From Clostridiales bacterium (GTDB lineage: Bacteria; Bacillota; Clostridia; Christensenellales; Borkfalkiaceae), in NCBI GenBank assembly GCA_023667345.1, contig JAMPAF010000005.1, forward strand, positions 21,211 through 85,210: a stretch of 64,000 nt of DNA, read 5' to 3'. The translations under genes and the position numbers were made by a program. Under the pieces are notes generated by a model. The model saw only the letters and a list, made by a program, of their open reading frames with translations, did not search any database and was not told the origin of the DNA. Of this stretch, positions 16,845-26,260 are shown one piece after another; positions within the stretch are counted from its first letter, which is position 1; each line of letters begins with the position of its first letter.

Positions 16845-18509
16845 ATGAAAAATATCTTTTCTGAAAGCGTCGATATGGCGGCACAGCGTTCGCTTCTTCG
16901 TGCGCTCGGCTGGACTGACGACGAAATCAAAAAACCCATTGTGGGCATAATCTGCGCGCAGAGCGATATTATCCCCGGACATATGCACCTCGATATGATT
17001 GCAAAAGCGGCTTCGGAAGGCGTTATCGCCGCGGGCGGCAAGCCCGTAATATTGCCCGCTATCGGCGTGTGCGACGGCATTGCGATGGGGCACGAAGGTA
17101 TGCGCTACTCCCTCCCCTCGCGCGAGGTTATAGCCGACAGCTCGGAAATTCTTCTCCGCGCGCACGGCATACAGGCGGCAATATTTATCGGCAACTGCGA
17201 CAAGATTATCCCCGGCATGCTCATGGCGGCGGCGAGGGTGAATATCCCTTCGGTATTCGTTTCGGGCGGTCCCATGCTCGCGGGGCGCGTGCGCGGCAAA
17301 AAGACCTCGCTTTCGACAATGTTCGAAGAGGTCGGCGCATACAACGCGGGCAAGATAGACGCGAACGAGCTTAAAGACTTCGAGTGCAACGCGTGCCCGA
17401 CGTGCGGTTCGTGCAGCGGTATGTTCACGGCTAACAGCTTAAACTGCCTGTGCGAGGCGCTCGGCATGGCGCTCCCCGGCAACGGCACTCTTCCCATGGT
17501 GTACTCGGCGCGGCTTGCGCTTGCAAAACGTGCGGGCGAGGCGGTTATGAACCTTTTAAAGAACAATATCCGCCCCCTCGACATCATGACGCCCGAAGCG
17601 TTTAAAAACGCCGAGACGGTAGATATGGCAATCGGCGCTTCCACAAACACCGTGCTGCACCTTATAGCAATCGCGCGCGAAGCAGGGCTCAGCCGCGAAC
17701 AGGTTTCTATGGACATTTTAAACGGCATTAGCGAAAAGACGCCGAATCTGTGCCGCCTTGCGCCCGCGGGCGAACACTATATTGAGGAACTGCACGAGGC
17801 GGGCGGCATTTCCGCCGTAATGAAAGAGCTGTACGACGCGCGCCTTTTAAACGGCGACGTTTTAACCGTGAGCGGACAGCCCTTAAAAGAGGTAATCAAA
17901 AACGCGTACAACCGCGACGAAGAGATTATACGCCCCGTATCCTCCCCCTACTCGAAGCAGGGCGGGCTGACCGTTTTGAAGGGCAATCTTGCCGAGGACG
18001 GGTGCGTCGTAAAAAAATCGGCAGTCGATACGAAAATGCTTGTGCACAGCGGTCCCGCACGCTGCTTTGACAGCGAAGAAGAGGCTATGCAAGCCATTTC
18101 GGGCGGAAAAATCAAGGCGGGCGACGTCGTCGTTATCCGCTACGAGGGTCCCTTAGGCGGTCCGGGCATGCGCGAAATGCTCACCCCCACCTCGGCAATA
18201 GTCGGCGCGGGGTTGGGCGACACCGTCGCGCTTATCACCGACGGCAGATTTTCGGGCGCGACGCGCGGCGCGGCAATAGGTCACGTCTGTCCCGAGGCGG
18301 CGGCGGGCGGACTTATAGGGCTTTTACGCGACGGCGATATCATAGATATCGACATAACCGCCTGCACCCTGAACGCGCGCCTTTCGGATAGGGAAATCGC
18401 CGAAAGAAGGGCGGATTTTAAGCCCGCGGTAAAACCCGTTTCGGGCTACCTTGCGCGGTACAGACAGCTTGTAACCTCCGCTTCCGACGGCGCGGTATTC
18501 AAAAAATAA
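16845..18509 (+). CDS. ilvD: Dihydroxy-acid dehydratase IlvD
   Basis: Fe-S enzyme of valine and isoleucine synthesis: dehydrates 2,3-dihydroxy-isovalerate or -methylvalerate to the 2-oxo acid. The 554 residues match the family length. The cluster-binding cysteines are visible in FIGNCDKIIPGMLMA and ACPTCGSCSGMFTANSLNC. The C-terminal catalytic region ALITDGRFSGATRGAAIGH is intact. It lies downstream of ilvBN across a repeat-filled spacer. The intermediate enzyme ketol-acid reductoisomerase (ilvC) is not in the window. Confidence 0.97.
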   Translation: MKNIFSESVDMAAQRSLLRALGWTDDEIKKPIVGIICAQSDIIPGHMHLDMIAKAASEGVIAAGGKPVILPAIGVCDGIAMGHEGMRYSLPSREVIADSSEILLRAHGIQAAIFIGNCDKIIPGMLMAAARVNIPSVFVSGGPMLAGRVRGKKTSLSTMFEEVGAYNAGKIDANELKDFECNACPTCGSCSGMFTANSLNCLCEALGMALPGNGTLPMVYSARLALAKRAGEAVMNLLKNNIRPLDIMTPEAFKNAETVDMAIGASTNTVLHLIAIAREAGLSREQVSMDILNGISEKTPNLCRLAPAGEHYIEELHEAGGISAVMKELYDARLLNGDVLTVSGQPLKEVIKNAYNRDEEIIRPVSSPYSKQGGLTVLKGNLAEDGCVVKKSAVDTKMLVHSGPARCFDSEEEAMQAISGGKIKAGDVVVIRYEGPLGGPGMREMLTPTSAIVGAGLGDTVALITDGRFSGATRGAAIGHVCPEAAAGGLIGLLRDGDIIDIDITACTLNARLSDREIAERRADFKPAVKPVSGYLARYRQLVTSASDGAVFKK

Positions 18510-18547
18510 CAATAAACGCGGACTTTTTCCGCATATAGATATTACAA

Positions 18548-19342
18548 ATGAAAGAGAAATTATATATTTACAACGTCGAAACGGACGTTAATTGCATAGA
18601 ACTCAACTTAAAGAACGCGAGCGTGGAGATATGCGAGGCGGCGGACGAAAAGTTTTATATCGAGTACCCCAACGCCAAAAACATATTCGCCGCAAACAAC
18701 GAAAACGGAATAATTATTCATCAGGGCAAGCAGGGAATTTTCAGTAAATCGCGTCAGATTTTTAAAATTTTCGTGCCCGCGCACACCGTTCCGTCGATAA
18801 AAATTTTCGGCAAAGACGTAGAACTTTGCGTAAAAAACGGCATTTACGGCGAGTTGTCGTTTGTCGCCGAGGACGGTAAAGCGGAGCTTTTGAACTGCGT
18901 TTTGGAGAGCGCGGAAATCGCGGGAGGCACGGTTGACGTGCACGTTGCGGACGCCACCGTTAAAAGCGGCTTTACCGTGCAGGCGGACAAGGGCGACGTG
19001 CTCGCCGAAAACACCTTTTTCAAGCGTGCCGAAGCGCGCGTCAAGCGCGGCAATATAGGCATTGTCAACGTAAACTGCAAGGACTGCGCCTTCGACACGC
19101 AAAAGGGCAATATAACCGCAAATCTTGCGGGCGACGAGAGCGGGTTCAACACCTCTCTGCTCGCGCGCGAGGGTACGGCGAACAGAGAGAGCGCCGCATC
19201 CGACGGAGCGGACGGAAGCTTCCACGCCTACACCAAAAAAGGCAATATCGTGCTTGACTTTTCAGGCGAGCCGCAAATCACCCCGAGCCTTGCGGCGACG
19301 GTAGCCGAAGAAACTTTTGAAAAAGAAAAGGAGAACGCATAG
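18548..19342 (+). CDS. DUF4097-like beta-helix protein inside the ilv-leu cluster
   Basis: A 264-residue protein without signal peptide. Short recurring beta strands (for example [19 protein letters not shown], then [13 protein letters not shown] and [10 protein letters not shown]) suggest the right-handed beta-solenoid of DUF4097 'putative adhesin' proteins; the family call is inference. The start has no clear Shine-Dalgarno sequence; a small GCGGA/TCCGC hairpin precedes it. leuC starts 6 nt downstream and its best ribosome site lies inside the end of this gene, so the two are linked. It has no known role in amino acid synthesis. Confidence 0.65.
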   Translation: MKEKLYIYNVETDVNCIELNLKNASVEICEAADEKFYIEYPNAKNIFAANNENGIIIHQGKQGIFSKSRQIFKIFVPAHTVPSIKIFGKDVELCVKNGIYGELSFVAEDGKAELLNCVLESAEIAGGTVDVHVADATVKSGFTVQADKGDVLAENTFFKRAEARVKRGNIGIVNVNCKDCAFDTQKGNITANLAGDESGFNTSLLAREGTANRESAASDGADGSFHAYTKKGNIVLDFSGEPQITPSLAATVAEETFEKEKENA

Positions 19343-19347
19343 ACGCT

Positions 19348-20601
19348 ATGGGAATGACGGCATCGCAGAAAATCCTCGCCGCCCACGCTCACCTTACGGA
19401 GGTCAAGGCGGGGCAACTCATATCCGCCGAGCTCGATTTGGTGCTCGCAAACGACATAACCGGTCCCGTTGCCATAAAGGAATTTAAAAAGGCGGGCGCA
19501 GACAGGGTTAAATGCAGCGACAAAATCGCGCTGGTTATGGACCACTTTGCACCCAACAAGGACGTTAAGAGCGCGGAGCAGTGCAAGACTTGCCGCATAT
19601 TTGCCAAAGAGCAGAATATCGAAAACTTTTTCGACGTGGGCAAAATGGGCATAGAGCACGCGCTGTTGCCAGAAAGCGGGCTCGTCGGCGCGGGCGATTT
19701 GGTGATAGGCGCTGACAGTCACACCTGCACCTACGGCGCGTTGGGCGCGTTTTCCACGGGCGTGGGTTCCACCGATATGGCGGCGGGAATGCTTACGCAG
19801 ACGTGCTGGTTCAAGGTGCCCTCCGCGATAAAATTCGTCCTTTCGGGCAAGCCCGCAAAATTTGTTACGGGCAAGGACGTTATATTACATATAATAGGTT
19901 TAATAGGCGTCGACGGCGCACTGTACAAGAGTATGGAATTTTGCGGTGACGGCGTTAAATACTTAAATATCGACGACCGCTTTACGATATGCAATATGGC
20001 AATCGAGGCGGGCGCGAAGAACGGCATTTTCCCCGTCGACGAGGTTGCGCTCGACTATATGAATGGCAGATTCAATCGCCCCGTAAAAGCCTACGAAGCC
20101 GACCCCGACGCGGAGTACGACGCCGTTTACAATATAGATTTGTCGACGCTCGAACCCACCGTTTCCTTCCCCCACCTTCCCGAAAACGCAAAGACGCAGT
20201 GGGGCGAAATTGCAATCGACCAGGTGGTTATAGGCAGTTGTACGAACGGCAGAATTTCGGATATGCGGCAGGCGGCGCAGATTTTAAAGGGCAAAAAGGT
20301 GGCGGACGGCGTTCGCGCCATAATTATCCCCGCAACCCAAAGCGTTTACAGACAGTGCATAGACGAGGGACTTATCAATATTTTCCTCGACGCGGGCGCG
20401 GTCGTCTCCACCCCCACCTGCGGACCTTGCCTCGGCGGGTATATGGGCATTTTGGCGGAGGGCGAACGGTGCGTTTCGACCACAAACCGCAACTTCGTCG
20501 GGCGCATGGGGCACGTTAAAAGCGAGGTGTACCTTGCCTCTCCCTATGTTGCGGCGGCAAGCGCGATTGCGGGCAAGCTCACCACGCCCGACAAACTTTA
20601 A
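19348..20601 (+). CDS. leuC: 3-Isopropylmalate dehydratase large subunit LeuC
   Basis: With LeuD it isomerises 2- to 3-isopropylmalate (leucine synthesis) using a 4Fe-4S cluster. The 417 residues match the short bacterial/archaeal LeuC type. The N-terminus [13 protein letters not shown] is typical. Cluster cysteines are in [12 protein letters not shown] and [13 protein letters not shown]. The nearest strong ribosome site (AAGGAG) lies 14 nt upstream, which is long. leuD begins 12 nt after the stop. Confidence 0.96.
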   Translation: MGMTASQKILAAHAHLTEVKAGQLISAELDLVLANDITGPVAIKEFKKAGADRVKCSDKIALVMDHFAPNKDVKSAEQCKTCRIFAKEQNIENFFDVGKMGIEHALLPESGLVGAGDLVIGADSHTCTYGALGAFSTGVGSTDMAAGMLTQTCWFKVPSAIKFVLSGKPAKFVTGKDVILHIIGLIGVDGALYKSMEFCGDGVKYLNIDDRFTICNMAIEAGAKNGIFPVDEVALDYMNGRFNRPVKAYEADPDAEYDAVYNIDLSTLEPTVSFPHLPENAKTQWGEIAIDQVVIGSCTNGRISDMRQAAQILKGKKVADGVRAIIIPATQSVYRQCIDEGLINIFLDAGAVVSTPTCGPCLGGYMGILAEGERCVSTTNRNFVGRMGHVKSEVYLASPYVAAASAIAGKLTTPDKL

Positions 20602-20613
20602 GAGAGGTTTAAT

Positions 20614-21099
20614 ATGGAAATCTGCGGCAAAGTTTTCAAGTACGGCAACGACGTCGACACCGACGTCATTATCCCCGCAAGGTATTTAAACGACAGCTCG
20701 GAAAAGGCGCTCGCCTCCCACTGCATGGAGGATATCGACCCCGATTTTGTGAATAAAGTCAGCGCGGGCGACGTAATTGTTGCGGGCGACAACTTCGGAT
20801 GCGGCTCCTCGCGCGAGCACGCTCCCCTTGCAATCAAGGCGAGCGGCGTAAGCTTAGTTATCGCCAACTCGTTTGCGCGTATTTTCTACCGTAACTCGAT
20901 AAATATCGGTCTGCCCATTTTGGAGTGCCCCGCAGCGGTAAAGGCTATAAGCGCGGGCGACAGGGTGAAAGCCGACCTTTCAGAGGGCGTAATATACGAT
21001 TTGACAACGGGCGAAAAATTCACCGCCGAACCCTTCCCCGCGTTCATTCAGGAGATAATAAACGACGGCGGACTTTTGGTGCATTTAGCCAAGAAATAG
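20614..21099 (+). CDS. leuD: 3-Isopropylmalate dehydratase small subunit LeuD
   Basis: The swivelling subunit that completes the LeuC active site. The 161-residue protein has the conserved N-terminal [16 protein letters not shown] and the substrate loop [16 protein letters not shown]. It follows leuC with GAGAGG as ribosome site. A 151-bp repeat element lies between it and leuB. Confidence 0.96.
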   Translation: MEICGKVFKYGNDVDTDVIIPARYLNDSSEKALASHCMEDIDPDFVNKVSAGDVIVAGDNFGCGSSREHAPLAIKASGVSLVIANSFARIFYRNSINIGLPILECPAAVKAISAGDRVKADLSEGVIYDLTTGEKFTAEPFPAFIQEIINDGGLLVHLAKK

Positions 21100-21126
21100 G
21101 CGGTTACCCCCGTAATATGGCTTATT

Positions 21127-21277
21127 TAATGCAGAATGCAGAATTAAGAATTCAGAATTAAATCCGACCTTTTACTTTGCTTCCACCTTTTGTATAAGGG
21201 GGAAGGCACGTTTGTGGATAAATTTATTTTAACAATCCGACTTTCATTCTACATTCTTAATTCTTAATTCTTAATTT
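21127..21277. repeat. 151-bp element with inverted heptamer arrays (leuD-leuB spacer)
   Basis: The left array (21127-21161, units of the GAATTAA type) and right array (21243-21277: TTCATTC, TACATTC, TTAATTC, TTAATTC, TTAATTT) face each other as terminal inverted repeats. They bracket a GCTTCCACCTTTTGTATAAG core with a CTTCC/GGAAG hairpin. This is the cleanest short example of the composite element. Confidence 0.85.
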
Positions 21278-21296
21278 TGTTAAGAGGTATAATAAA

Positions 21297-22373
21297 ATGA
21301 ACTACAACATTGTGGTGCTCGACGGCGACGGGATAGGTCCCGAAATATGCGCGGGCGCGATTAAAGTTTTAAACGCGGTCGGCAAAAAATTCGCTCACAC
21401 TTTCAACTTTACGCACAAGCTTATAGGCGGCTGTGCGATAGATAACTGCGGCGTTCCTCTGCCCGAGGATACTGTCGAGGCGTGCCTTAGCGCGGACAGC
21501 GTGCTTTTGGGCGCGGTGGGCGGCTACAAGTGGGACAATCTGCCCGTGGACGTCCGCCCCGAAAAGGGACTTTTGGGCATAAGAAAGGCTATGGGGCTGT
21601 ACTCGAATATCCGCCCCGCCAAGCTTTGGGCAAGCCTTGCAAACGCCTCGCCCTTAAAGCGCGAACTCGTAGAAGGCGGCGTTGAAATTATAATCGTGCG
21701 CGAGCTTACCGGCGGCATATATTTCGGCAAGCGCGGCACAGGCGTAGACGAAAACGACGGCGAGTATGCCTGGGACACCGAAAAATACTCGGTAAAAGAG
21801 ATTGAACGCATTGCGCGCATTGCGTGCGAGCTTGCCCGAAAGCGAAGCAAAAAGATTATCTCCGTCGATAAAGCCAACGTTTTGGAAAGCAGCAGGCTTT
21901 GGCGCAGAACGGTGCATGCGTATGCCGAAAAGCACTACCCCGACGTGACGGTCGAAGATATGCTCGTCGATAACACGGCAATGCAGATTGTCAAAAACCC
22001 CGCGCAGTTCGACGTCGTTGTGACCTCGAACATTTTCGGCGATATCCTCTCGGACGAGGCGGCGCAGGTCACAGGCTCTATCGGCATGCTCGCCTCCTCC
22101 TCGCTCGGCGACGGCACGCGCGGGCTGTACGAGCCCATTCACGGCTCCGCGCCCGACATTGCGGGCAAGGACGTAGCAAACCCCATAGCAACCGTTTTGG
22201 CGGCGGCGATGATGCTGCGCGACAGCTTTTCCTTAACGCGCGAATACAACGCGATAGAGAGCGCCGTGCAGAGCGTTTTGGACGACGGCTACCGCACCGC
22301 CGACATTATGGAAGAGGACAAAGAAAGAGTTGCGGGAAGTAAAATGTCCGACTTGATTGCGGAGCGCATATGA
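21297..22373 (+). CDS. leuB: 3-Isopropylmalate dehydrogenase LeuB
   Basis: NAD-dependent oxidative decarboxylase, third step of leucine synthesis. The 358 residues match the family. Visible motifs are the N-terminal [22 protein letters not shown], the catalytic Tyr/Lys region, and the metal and NAD site [14 protein letters not shown]...[21 protein letters not shown] lies 10 nt upstream of the ATG. It overlaps yggS by 4 nt (ATGA). leuA, which supplies the substrate of LeuCD, is absent from this cluster. Confidence 0.97.
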   Translation: MNYNIVVLDGDGIGPEICAGAIKVLNAVGKKFAHTFNFTHKLIGGCAIDNCGVPLPEDTVEACLSADSVLLGAVGGYKWDNLPVDVRPEKGLLGIRKAMGLYSNIRPAKLWASLANASPLKRELVEGGVEIIIVRELTGGIYFGKRGTGVDENDGEYAWDTEKYSVKEIERIARIACELARKRSKKIISVDKANVLESSRLWRRTVHAYAEKHYPDVTVEDMLVDNTAMQIVKNPAQFDVVVTSNIFGDILSDEAAQVTGSIGMLASSSLGDGTRGLYEPIHGSAPDIAGKDVANPIATVLAAAMMLRDSFSLTREYNAIESAVQSVLDDGYRTADIMEEDKERVAGSKMSDLIAERI

Positions 22374-23050
22374 TTGAAGAAAACGTTGAAAAGCTCTTGA
22401 AAAGTCTGCCCGAAACCAACCCTTACGGCGAAAAGGTTACGCTTGTCGGGGCGGTGAAATTGCAGTCGTCCGAGGACATTAACCGCGCCATATGCGGGGG
22501 TCTACGCGATATCGGCGACAATCACGTGCAGGAATTTAAGGAAAAATACGCTCTGATTGCGGGCAACCCCGTCCGACATTTTATAGGGCATTTGCAGACC
22601 AACAAGGTCAAGTATCTGATAGGCAAAGTCGACCTCTACCACTCGCTTGACAGGTACGATTTGGCGGACGAGCTTTCAAAGCGCGGCGAACGCGCGGGCG
22701 TCGTTTCGAACGTGCTTTTGCAGATTAACATAGGCAACGAGGAAACAAAGTCAGGGTTCGATTTATCCGAAGCGGACGAGGCATACCGCAGAATAAAGGC
22801 GATGCCCGCGCTGAAAATAAAGGGGCTTATGGCGATGTTGCCCGACTTAGACGACGAGCGGGAGCTTGCGAGGCTTGCAAAACTTATGCGCACAAAGTTT
22901 GACGAACTCAAAGCCGCCGACCCCGATATCGTGCACCTTTCGATGGGCATGAGCGGCGATTACAGACTGTGCATCGAGTGCGGCAGCAATATGATACGCC
23001 TCGGCACCGCAATCTTCGGGGCGGCGTGTCGCCGCAACCAAGTCCTTTAA
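22370..23050 (+). CDS. YggS-family PLP-binding protein
   Basis: Pyridoxal-5'-phosphate-binding protein of the YggS/PLPBP (YBL036C) family, involved in PLP homeostasis and amino/keto acid balance. The 226-residue alanine-racemase-like TIM barrel carries the PLP lysine in LVGAVKLQS (where the family usually has AVSKT), [14 protein letters not shown], and the C-terminal phosphate-binding LSMGMSGDY...RLGTAIFG. The start overlaps the leuB stop (ATGA), so it is translationally coupled to branched-chain synthesis. That fits reports that loss of YggS proteins perturbs Val/Ile pools. Confidence 0.93.
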   Translation: MIEENVEKLLKSLPETNPYGEKVTLVGAVKLQSSEDINRAICGGLRDIGDNHVQEFKEKYALIAGNPVRHFIGHLQTNKVKYLIGKVDLYHSLDRYDLADELSKRGERAGVVSNVLLQINIGNEETKSGFDLSEADEAYRRIKAMPALKIKGLMAMLPDLDDERELARLAKLMRTKFDELKAADPDIVHLSMGMSGDYRLCIECGSNMIRLGTAIFGAACRRNQVL

Positions 23051-23113
23051 TTGCTGAATTGTAAATCGAGCCAATCACAGCAAAGCAAGGCGGCGGGTGC
23101 CCCGCGGGCAAGT

Positions 23114-23155
23114 GAATTCAGAATTAAGAATGCAGAATTAAGAATTAAGAATTAA
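23114..23155. repeat. Six-unit perfect heptamer array
   Basis: Six contiguous 7-bp units: GAATTCA, GAATTAA, GAATGCA, then three GAATTAA. It lies 64 bp after the yggS stop and just before a terminator hairpin. Confidence 0.85.
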
Positions 23156-23169
23156 GGTATATATTTAAA

Positions 23170-23201
23170 AAGCCGCGCGGCGAAAATTCGCCGCGCGGCT
23201 T
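23170..23201. terminator. Hairpin after the ilv-leu-yggS cluster
   Basis: A perfect 15-bp stem AAGCCGCGCGGCGAA / TTCGCCGCGCGGCTT is followed by TCCTTGCTTG. Probable transcription end of the cluster. Confidence 0.7.
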
Positions 23202-23240
23202 CCTTGCTTGAACGCTCGCAGTAGCGAAAACGCCCATCCG

Positions 23241-23503
23241 CCGTCATTATGAGGTTTTTGCGGCATTGCGGACTTGTTTGAAACGTTTAAGCATTTAGCC
23301 GCAAAAACCGTAATAATCTTTTTGCGCGCCTCAAAGAGATATTCTCGCGCAAAACTAACATTGCCGCAACAAACGTTATTTAAGGCGAAATGTAACACAC
23401 CCCTCATCCGTCACCTACGGTGCCACCTTCCCCCCTTACTATGGAGGAAGGCAAGGGTGAGGAGACGTTGCTCGTCCCTTTATTAAAGTAGAAGGCACGA
23501 TTT
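23241..23503. repeat. TTTTGCGCG-family repeat and CCTTCCCC half unit
   Basis: 23241-23311 is almost identical to 37581-37651 (12-bp stem GGTTTTTGCGGC / GCCGCAAAAACC). 23314-23395 is the TTTTGCGCG/CGCGCAAAA copy. 23398-23503 holds CCCTCATCCGTC with head CACC-TAC-GGTG and CACCTTCCCCCC. No gene is seen between 23051 and 23597. Confidence 0.75.
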
Positions 23504-23518
23504 CTGATATTCATTTAT

Positions 23519-23547
23519 TTGATTTATACGGCAATGTGTGATATAAT
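23519..23547 (+). promoter_or_regulatory. Sigma-A promoter of the SDR gene
   Basis: TTGATT (23519-23524), 17 bp, extended -10 TGATATAAT with TATAAT at 23542-23547. The leader is about 44 nt and contains AAGGAG. Confidence 0.85.
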
Positions 23548-23597
23548 TGTGAAGTCACAGGTTTTCATACCTTGCGCATACTAAGGAGAATATTAAA

Positions 23598-25136
23598 ATG
23601 ACCATTGCTATAACCGGCACGACGGGCAATATGGGGAGGTACTTTTTGTGGCAGCTCAATATGTCGCCCAACGTCGCTGACAAAATTAAAATTCTTTGCC
23701 GCAGCAAGAAAAAAGCCAAAAAAATATTGAAGCACAACGAGGCAATTTCGCACAAAATCGAGGTGGTTTTGGGCGGCATAGAGGATAAAAACGCCTGCCG
23801 CAAGCTAATTGCGGGCTGCGATACGGTGTTCAACGTTTGCGCGGTTATCCCGCCCAAGTCGGACAGCAACCCGAAAGGCGCGATTGCCTGCAACGTTACG
23901 GGCGTAAAGGCGCTGCTTGCCGCCATAGAAGAGATAGAGGAAAATCAGCCCGCGCTCGTGCACATATCCTCTGTTGCCGTGTACGGCAACCGTTGCGGCG
24001 AGCACAAGTACGGCAGAGTGGGCGAACCGTTAGTTTCCGGTCCCTTCGAGCTGTACAGCGCGACCAAAATTTTGGGCGAGTATGCCGTACTTCAATCGAA
24101 CGTTAAAAAATGGGTGGTTTTAAGGCAGACGGCGATGCTCCACTACAACATTTTCAAGGACAACGTGCACGACGGTCTGATGTACCATACCCCCGTCGAC
24201 GCGCCTTTGGAATGGGCAACGGTACGCGACAGCGGCAGACTTTTACTCAACCTTTTAAAGACCTGTTCCGACGGGACCTTGCCCGAAAAATTCTGGAAAA
24301 AGGTATACAACATAGGCGGCGGAAAGGATTGCCGCACCTACGGCTACGGCACGTACGACGCCGGCTTTAAGATTATAGGCGGAAGCTTTAAAGACTTCTT
24401 CAAGCCCTGGCACAACGCCACGCGCAACTTTCACGGTATGTGGTACTACGACAGCGACGAGCTGGAAGAATATTTTCATTTCCGCGGGCAGAGCTGCGAC
24501 GACTTCTGGCAGGAGATGAAGCGCAGAAACAAAATTTACGCAATGGGCAAAATCGTACCCCGCGGGCTGATTTCCGCCTTCCTTTTCAAACGCCTTTTAA
24601 AGGACGCAAACTCCCCCTCGCGCTGGGTTAAAAAGGGCGACGAGGCGCGCGCTATCGCCTACTTCGGCGGCTCGGACAAATTTTACGCCCGCAAAAAGCT
24701 TAGCTGGAAGGACGTGGAACTGCCCGTAGAGATTCCCGACCCCGTGCCTATGACGCGCGAGCAAAATATCGAGGCGTACGGCTACGACATTGACAAGAGC
24801 GACGAAGAGATTTGCTCAGACGACCTTGTCGCGGTTGCGGCGGCGCACGGCGGCAAGTGTTTAAACCCCGAAGCTTTCGACGGCGATTTATACAAAAAGC
24901 TGGACTGGGAAACGGTCGACGGCGAAAAATTTACCGCCGATACCTACACTGTGCTCCGCGCGGGGCACTGGGTCAACCCCCTTTACACCGAGTGGAAATG
25001 GGACTTTGACCGCCTTTCAAAGACGGACAGAATTTTTGCGCGTATCTGGTACGACAGTCACGATAAAAACGAGGACTACGTATACTACTTCGACGGCGAT
25101 TTTAAGGCGCACGCCGACAAACTGAAAAAACAATGA
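23598..25136 (+). CDS. Extended SDR oxidoreductase with unknown C-terminal extension
   Basis: An NAD(P)-dependent epimerase/dehydratase-type protein. The Rossmann motif GTTGNMG is at residues 7-13 and the active-site YSATK is at Tyr153/Lys157, preceded by the catalytic Ser region VHISSVAVYGN. The SDR core ends near residue 300. The remaining 200 residues (Trp/Tyr/Asp-rich, with WKWDFDRLSK near the end) are not a domain I recognise, and the 512-residue total is long for the family. AAGGAG precedes the ATG. It overlaps the next gene by ATGA, pairing it with an electron-transfer protein. The substrate is unknown; sterol- or isoprenoid-like substrates are only a guess. Confidence 0.8.
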   Translation: MTIAITGTTGNMGRYFLWQLNMSPNVADKIKILCRSKKKAKKILKHNEAISHKIEVVLGGIEDKNACRKLIAGCDTVFNVCAVIPPKSDSNPKGAIACNVTGVKALLAAIEEIEENQPALVHISSVAVYGNRCGEHKYGRVGEPLVSGPFELYSATKILGEYAVLQSNVKKWVVLRQTAMLHYNIFKDNVHDGLMYHTPVDAPLEWATVRDSGRLLLNLLKTCSDGTLPEKFWKKVYNIGGGKDCRTYGYGTYDAGFKIIGGSFKDFFKPWHNATRNFHGMWYYDSDELEEYFHFRGQSCDDFWQEMKRRNKIYAMGKIVPRGLISAFLFKRLLKDANSPSRWVKKGDEARAIAYFGGSDKFYARKKLSWKDVELPVEIPDPVPMTREQNIEAYGYDIDKSDEEICSDDLVAVAAAHGGKCLNPEAFDGDLYKKLDWETVDGEKFTADTYTVLRAGHWVNPLYTEWKWDFDRLSKTDRIFARIWYDSHDKNEDYVYYFDGDFKAHADKLKKQ

Positions 25137-26002
25137 AGATAGCGATATTTTATTTTTCGGGCACGGGCAACACAAAGAAGGTTGCGGAAAAATACGGCGA
25201 AGCTTTCGAAAGCCGCGGCAACGAGTGCACCCTCTTCGAACTGCCTATAAAAGAGCAAGTTGATTTAGGCGAGTACGACCTTGTCGGTTTCGGCTACCCT
25301 ATACACTCCTTCAACGCGCCCGAGATTATGCTGAAATTTGCAAAATCTTTGCCGAAAAAGGGGCGGAAAGAGGCAAAACAGCGCGCGTTCATATTCAAAT
25401 CTTCGGGTGAGCCCGTAAAGATGAGCCGCGTATCCTCTTTAAAGCTAATAAAAATTTTAAAAAAGCGCGGGTTAGACGTTAAGAACGAGTATCAGTACGT
25501 TATGCCGTACAATATGATTTTCCGCCACACCGACCACACGGCGTACGTTATGTGGGAGACGGCGAAAAAGCTTATCCCCATCGACTGCGCCGACATATTA
25601 AACGGCGTGGAACGGCACGAAAAGAAGATGCCGTTCGGCTCGTTTTTGGCATGGTTTTTGCGGTGCGAACACTGGGGCGCGCACGTCATCGGCGTGGGTT
25701 ACAGAGCCACTAAGGACTGCGTGGGTTGCGGGCTGTGCGCGAAAAACTGCCCCGCGGGCAATATAAAGATGAAAAACGGCAAGCCCAAATTCGGCGGCAA
25801 GTGCTACATCTGCGCGAGGTGCTCGTTCCACTGCCCGAAAGACTGCATAAAGATAGGACTGTTAAACGGCTGGCGCGTGCACGGCGAGTATTCCTTTGAG
25901 GACGGCGACCCGAACGAAAAGAACGGACATGAGAAGTATTGCAAAAAGGCGTACGACCGCTACTTTAAAGAAGCCGAAGAGAGAATTAAAAATAATTCAT
26001 AA
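25133..26002 (+). CDS. EFR1-type flavodoxin / 2x[4Fe-4S] ferredoxin fusion
   Basis: A 289-residue predicted electron carrier. The N-terminal flavodoxin-like domain binds FMN through SGTGNT (residues 9-14). The C-terminal part holds two ferredoxin motifs, CVGCGLCAKNCP and CYICARCSFHCP, for two 4Fe-4S clusters. The architecture matches EFR1-family 'ferrodoxins'. It overlaps the SDR gene by 4 nt, so the pair is translated together, and it may pass electrons to or from the SDR reaction. Its stop codon (26000-26002) is the first three bases of a heptamer array. Confidence 0.88.
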   Translation: MKIAIFYFSGTGNTKKVAEKYGEAFESRGNECTLFELPIKEQVDLGEYDLVGFGYPIHSFNAPEIMLKFAKSLPKKGRKEAKQRAFIFKSSGEPVKMSRVSSLKLIKILKKRGLDVKNEYQYVMPYNMIFRHTDHTAYVMWETAKKLIPIDCADILNGVERHEKKMPFGSFLAWFLRCEHWGAHVIGVGYRATKDCVGCGLCAKNCPAGNIKMKNGKPKFGGKCYICARCSFHCPKDCIKIGLLNGWRVHGEYSFEDGDPNEKNGHEKYCKKAYDRYFKEAEERIKNNS

Positions 26003-26237
26003 TTCGGAATGCGTAATGCGGAATTGCGCTAAGGAACAATTATTTAAAATAATCCGACCACAATTCTTAATTCTACATTCTACATTCTACATTAAGATTA
26101 CCTTCCGCCCTTCGGGCACCTTCCTCTTTAAAAATTTTTGCAAAATTTTGAAAGAAGACGGCAAGTGAATATTGTGTAAATTATTTTAAATAATTCACCT
26201 TAATTCTTAATTCTGCATTCTACATTCTTCATTAACT
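26000..26237. repeat. Composite element beginning on the stop of the gene before
   Basis: The left array begins on the TAA stop (26000-26027: TAATTCG, GAATGCG, TAATGCG, GAATTGC). Two inverted arrays follow at about 26060-26095 and 26196-26237 (units TTAATTC, TACATTC, TGCATTC, TTCATTA). Between them lies a CCTTCCGCCC / GGGCACCTTCC stretch and an AT-rich TTGCAAAATTTT motif that recurs at 57044-57080. It fills the spacer to the GH4 gene. Confidence 0.8.
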
Positions 26238-26260
26238 AAGGCATATATGGGGGTCAATCA

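Noticed and set aside
21287-21299. TATAAT just before leuB as a leaderless promoter
   Set aside because: The hexamer ends only 2 nt before the ATG, and AGAGGT gives a normal ribosome site; no suitable -35 is seen.
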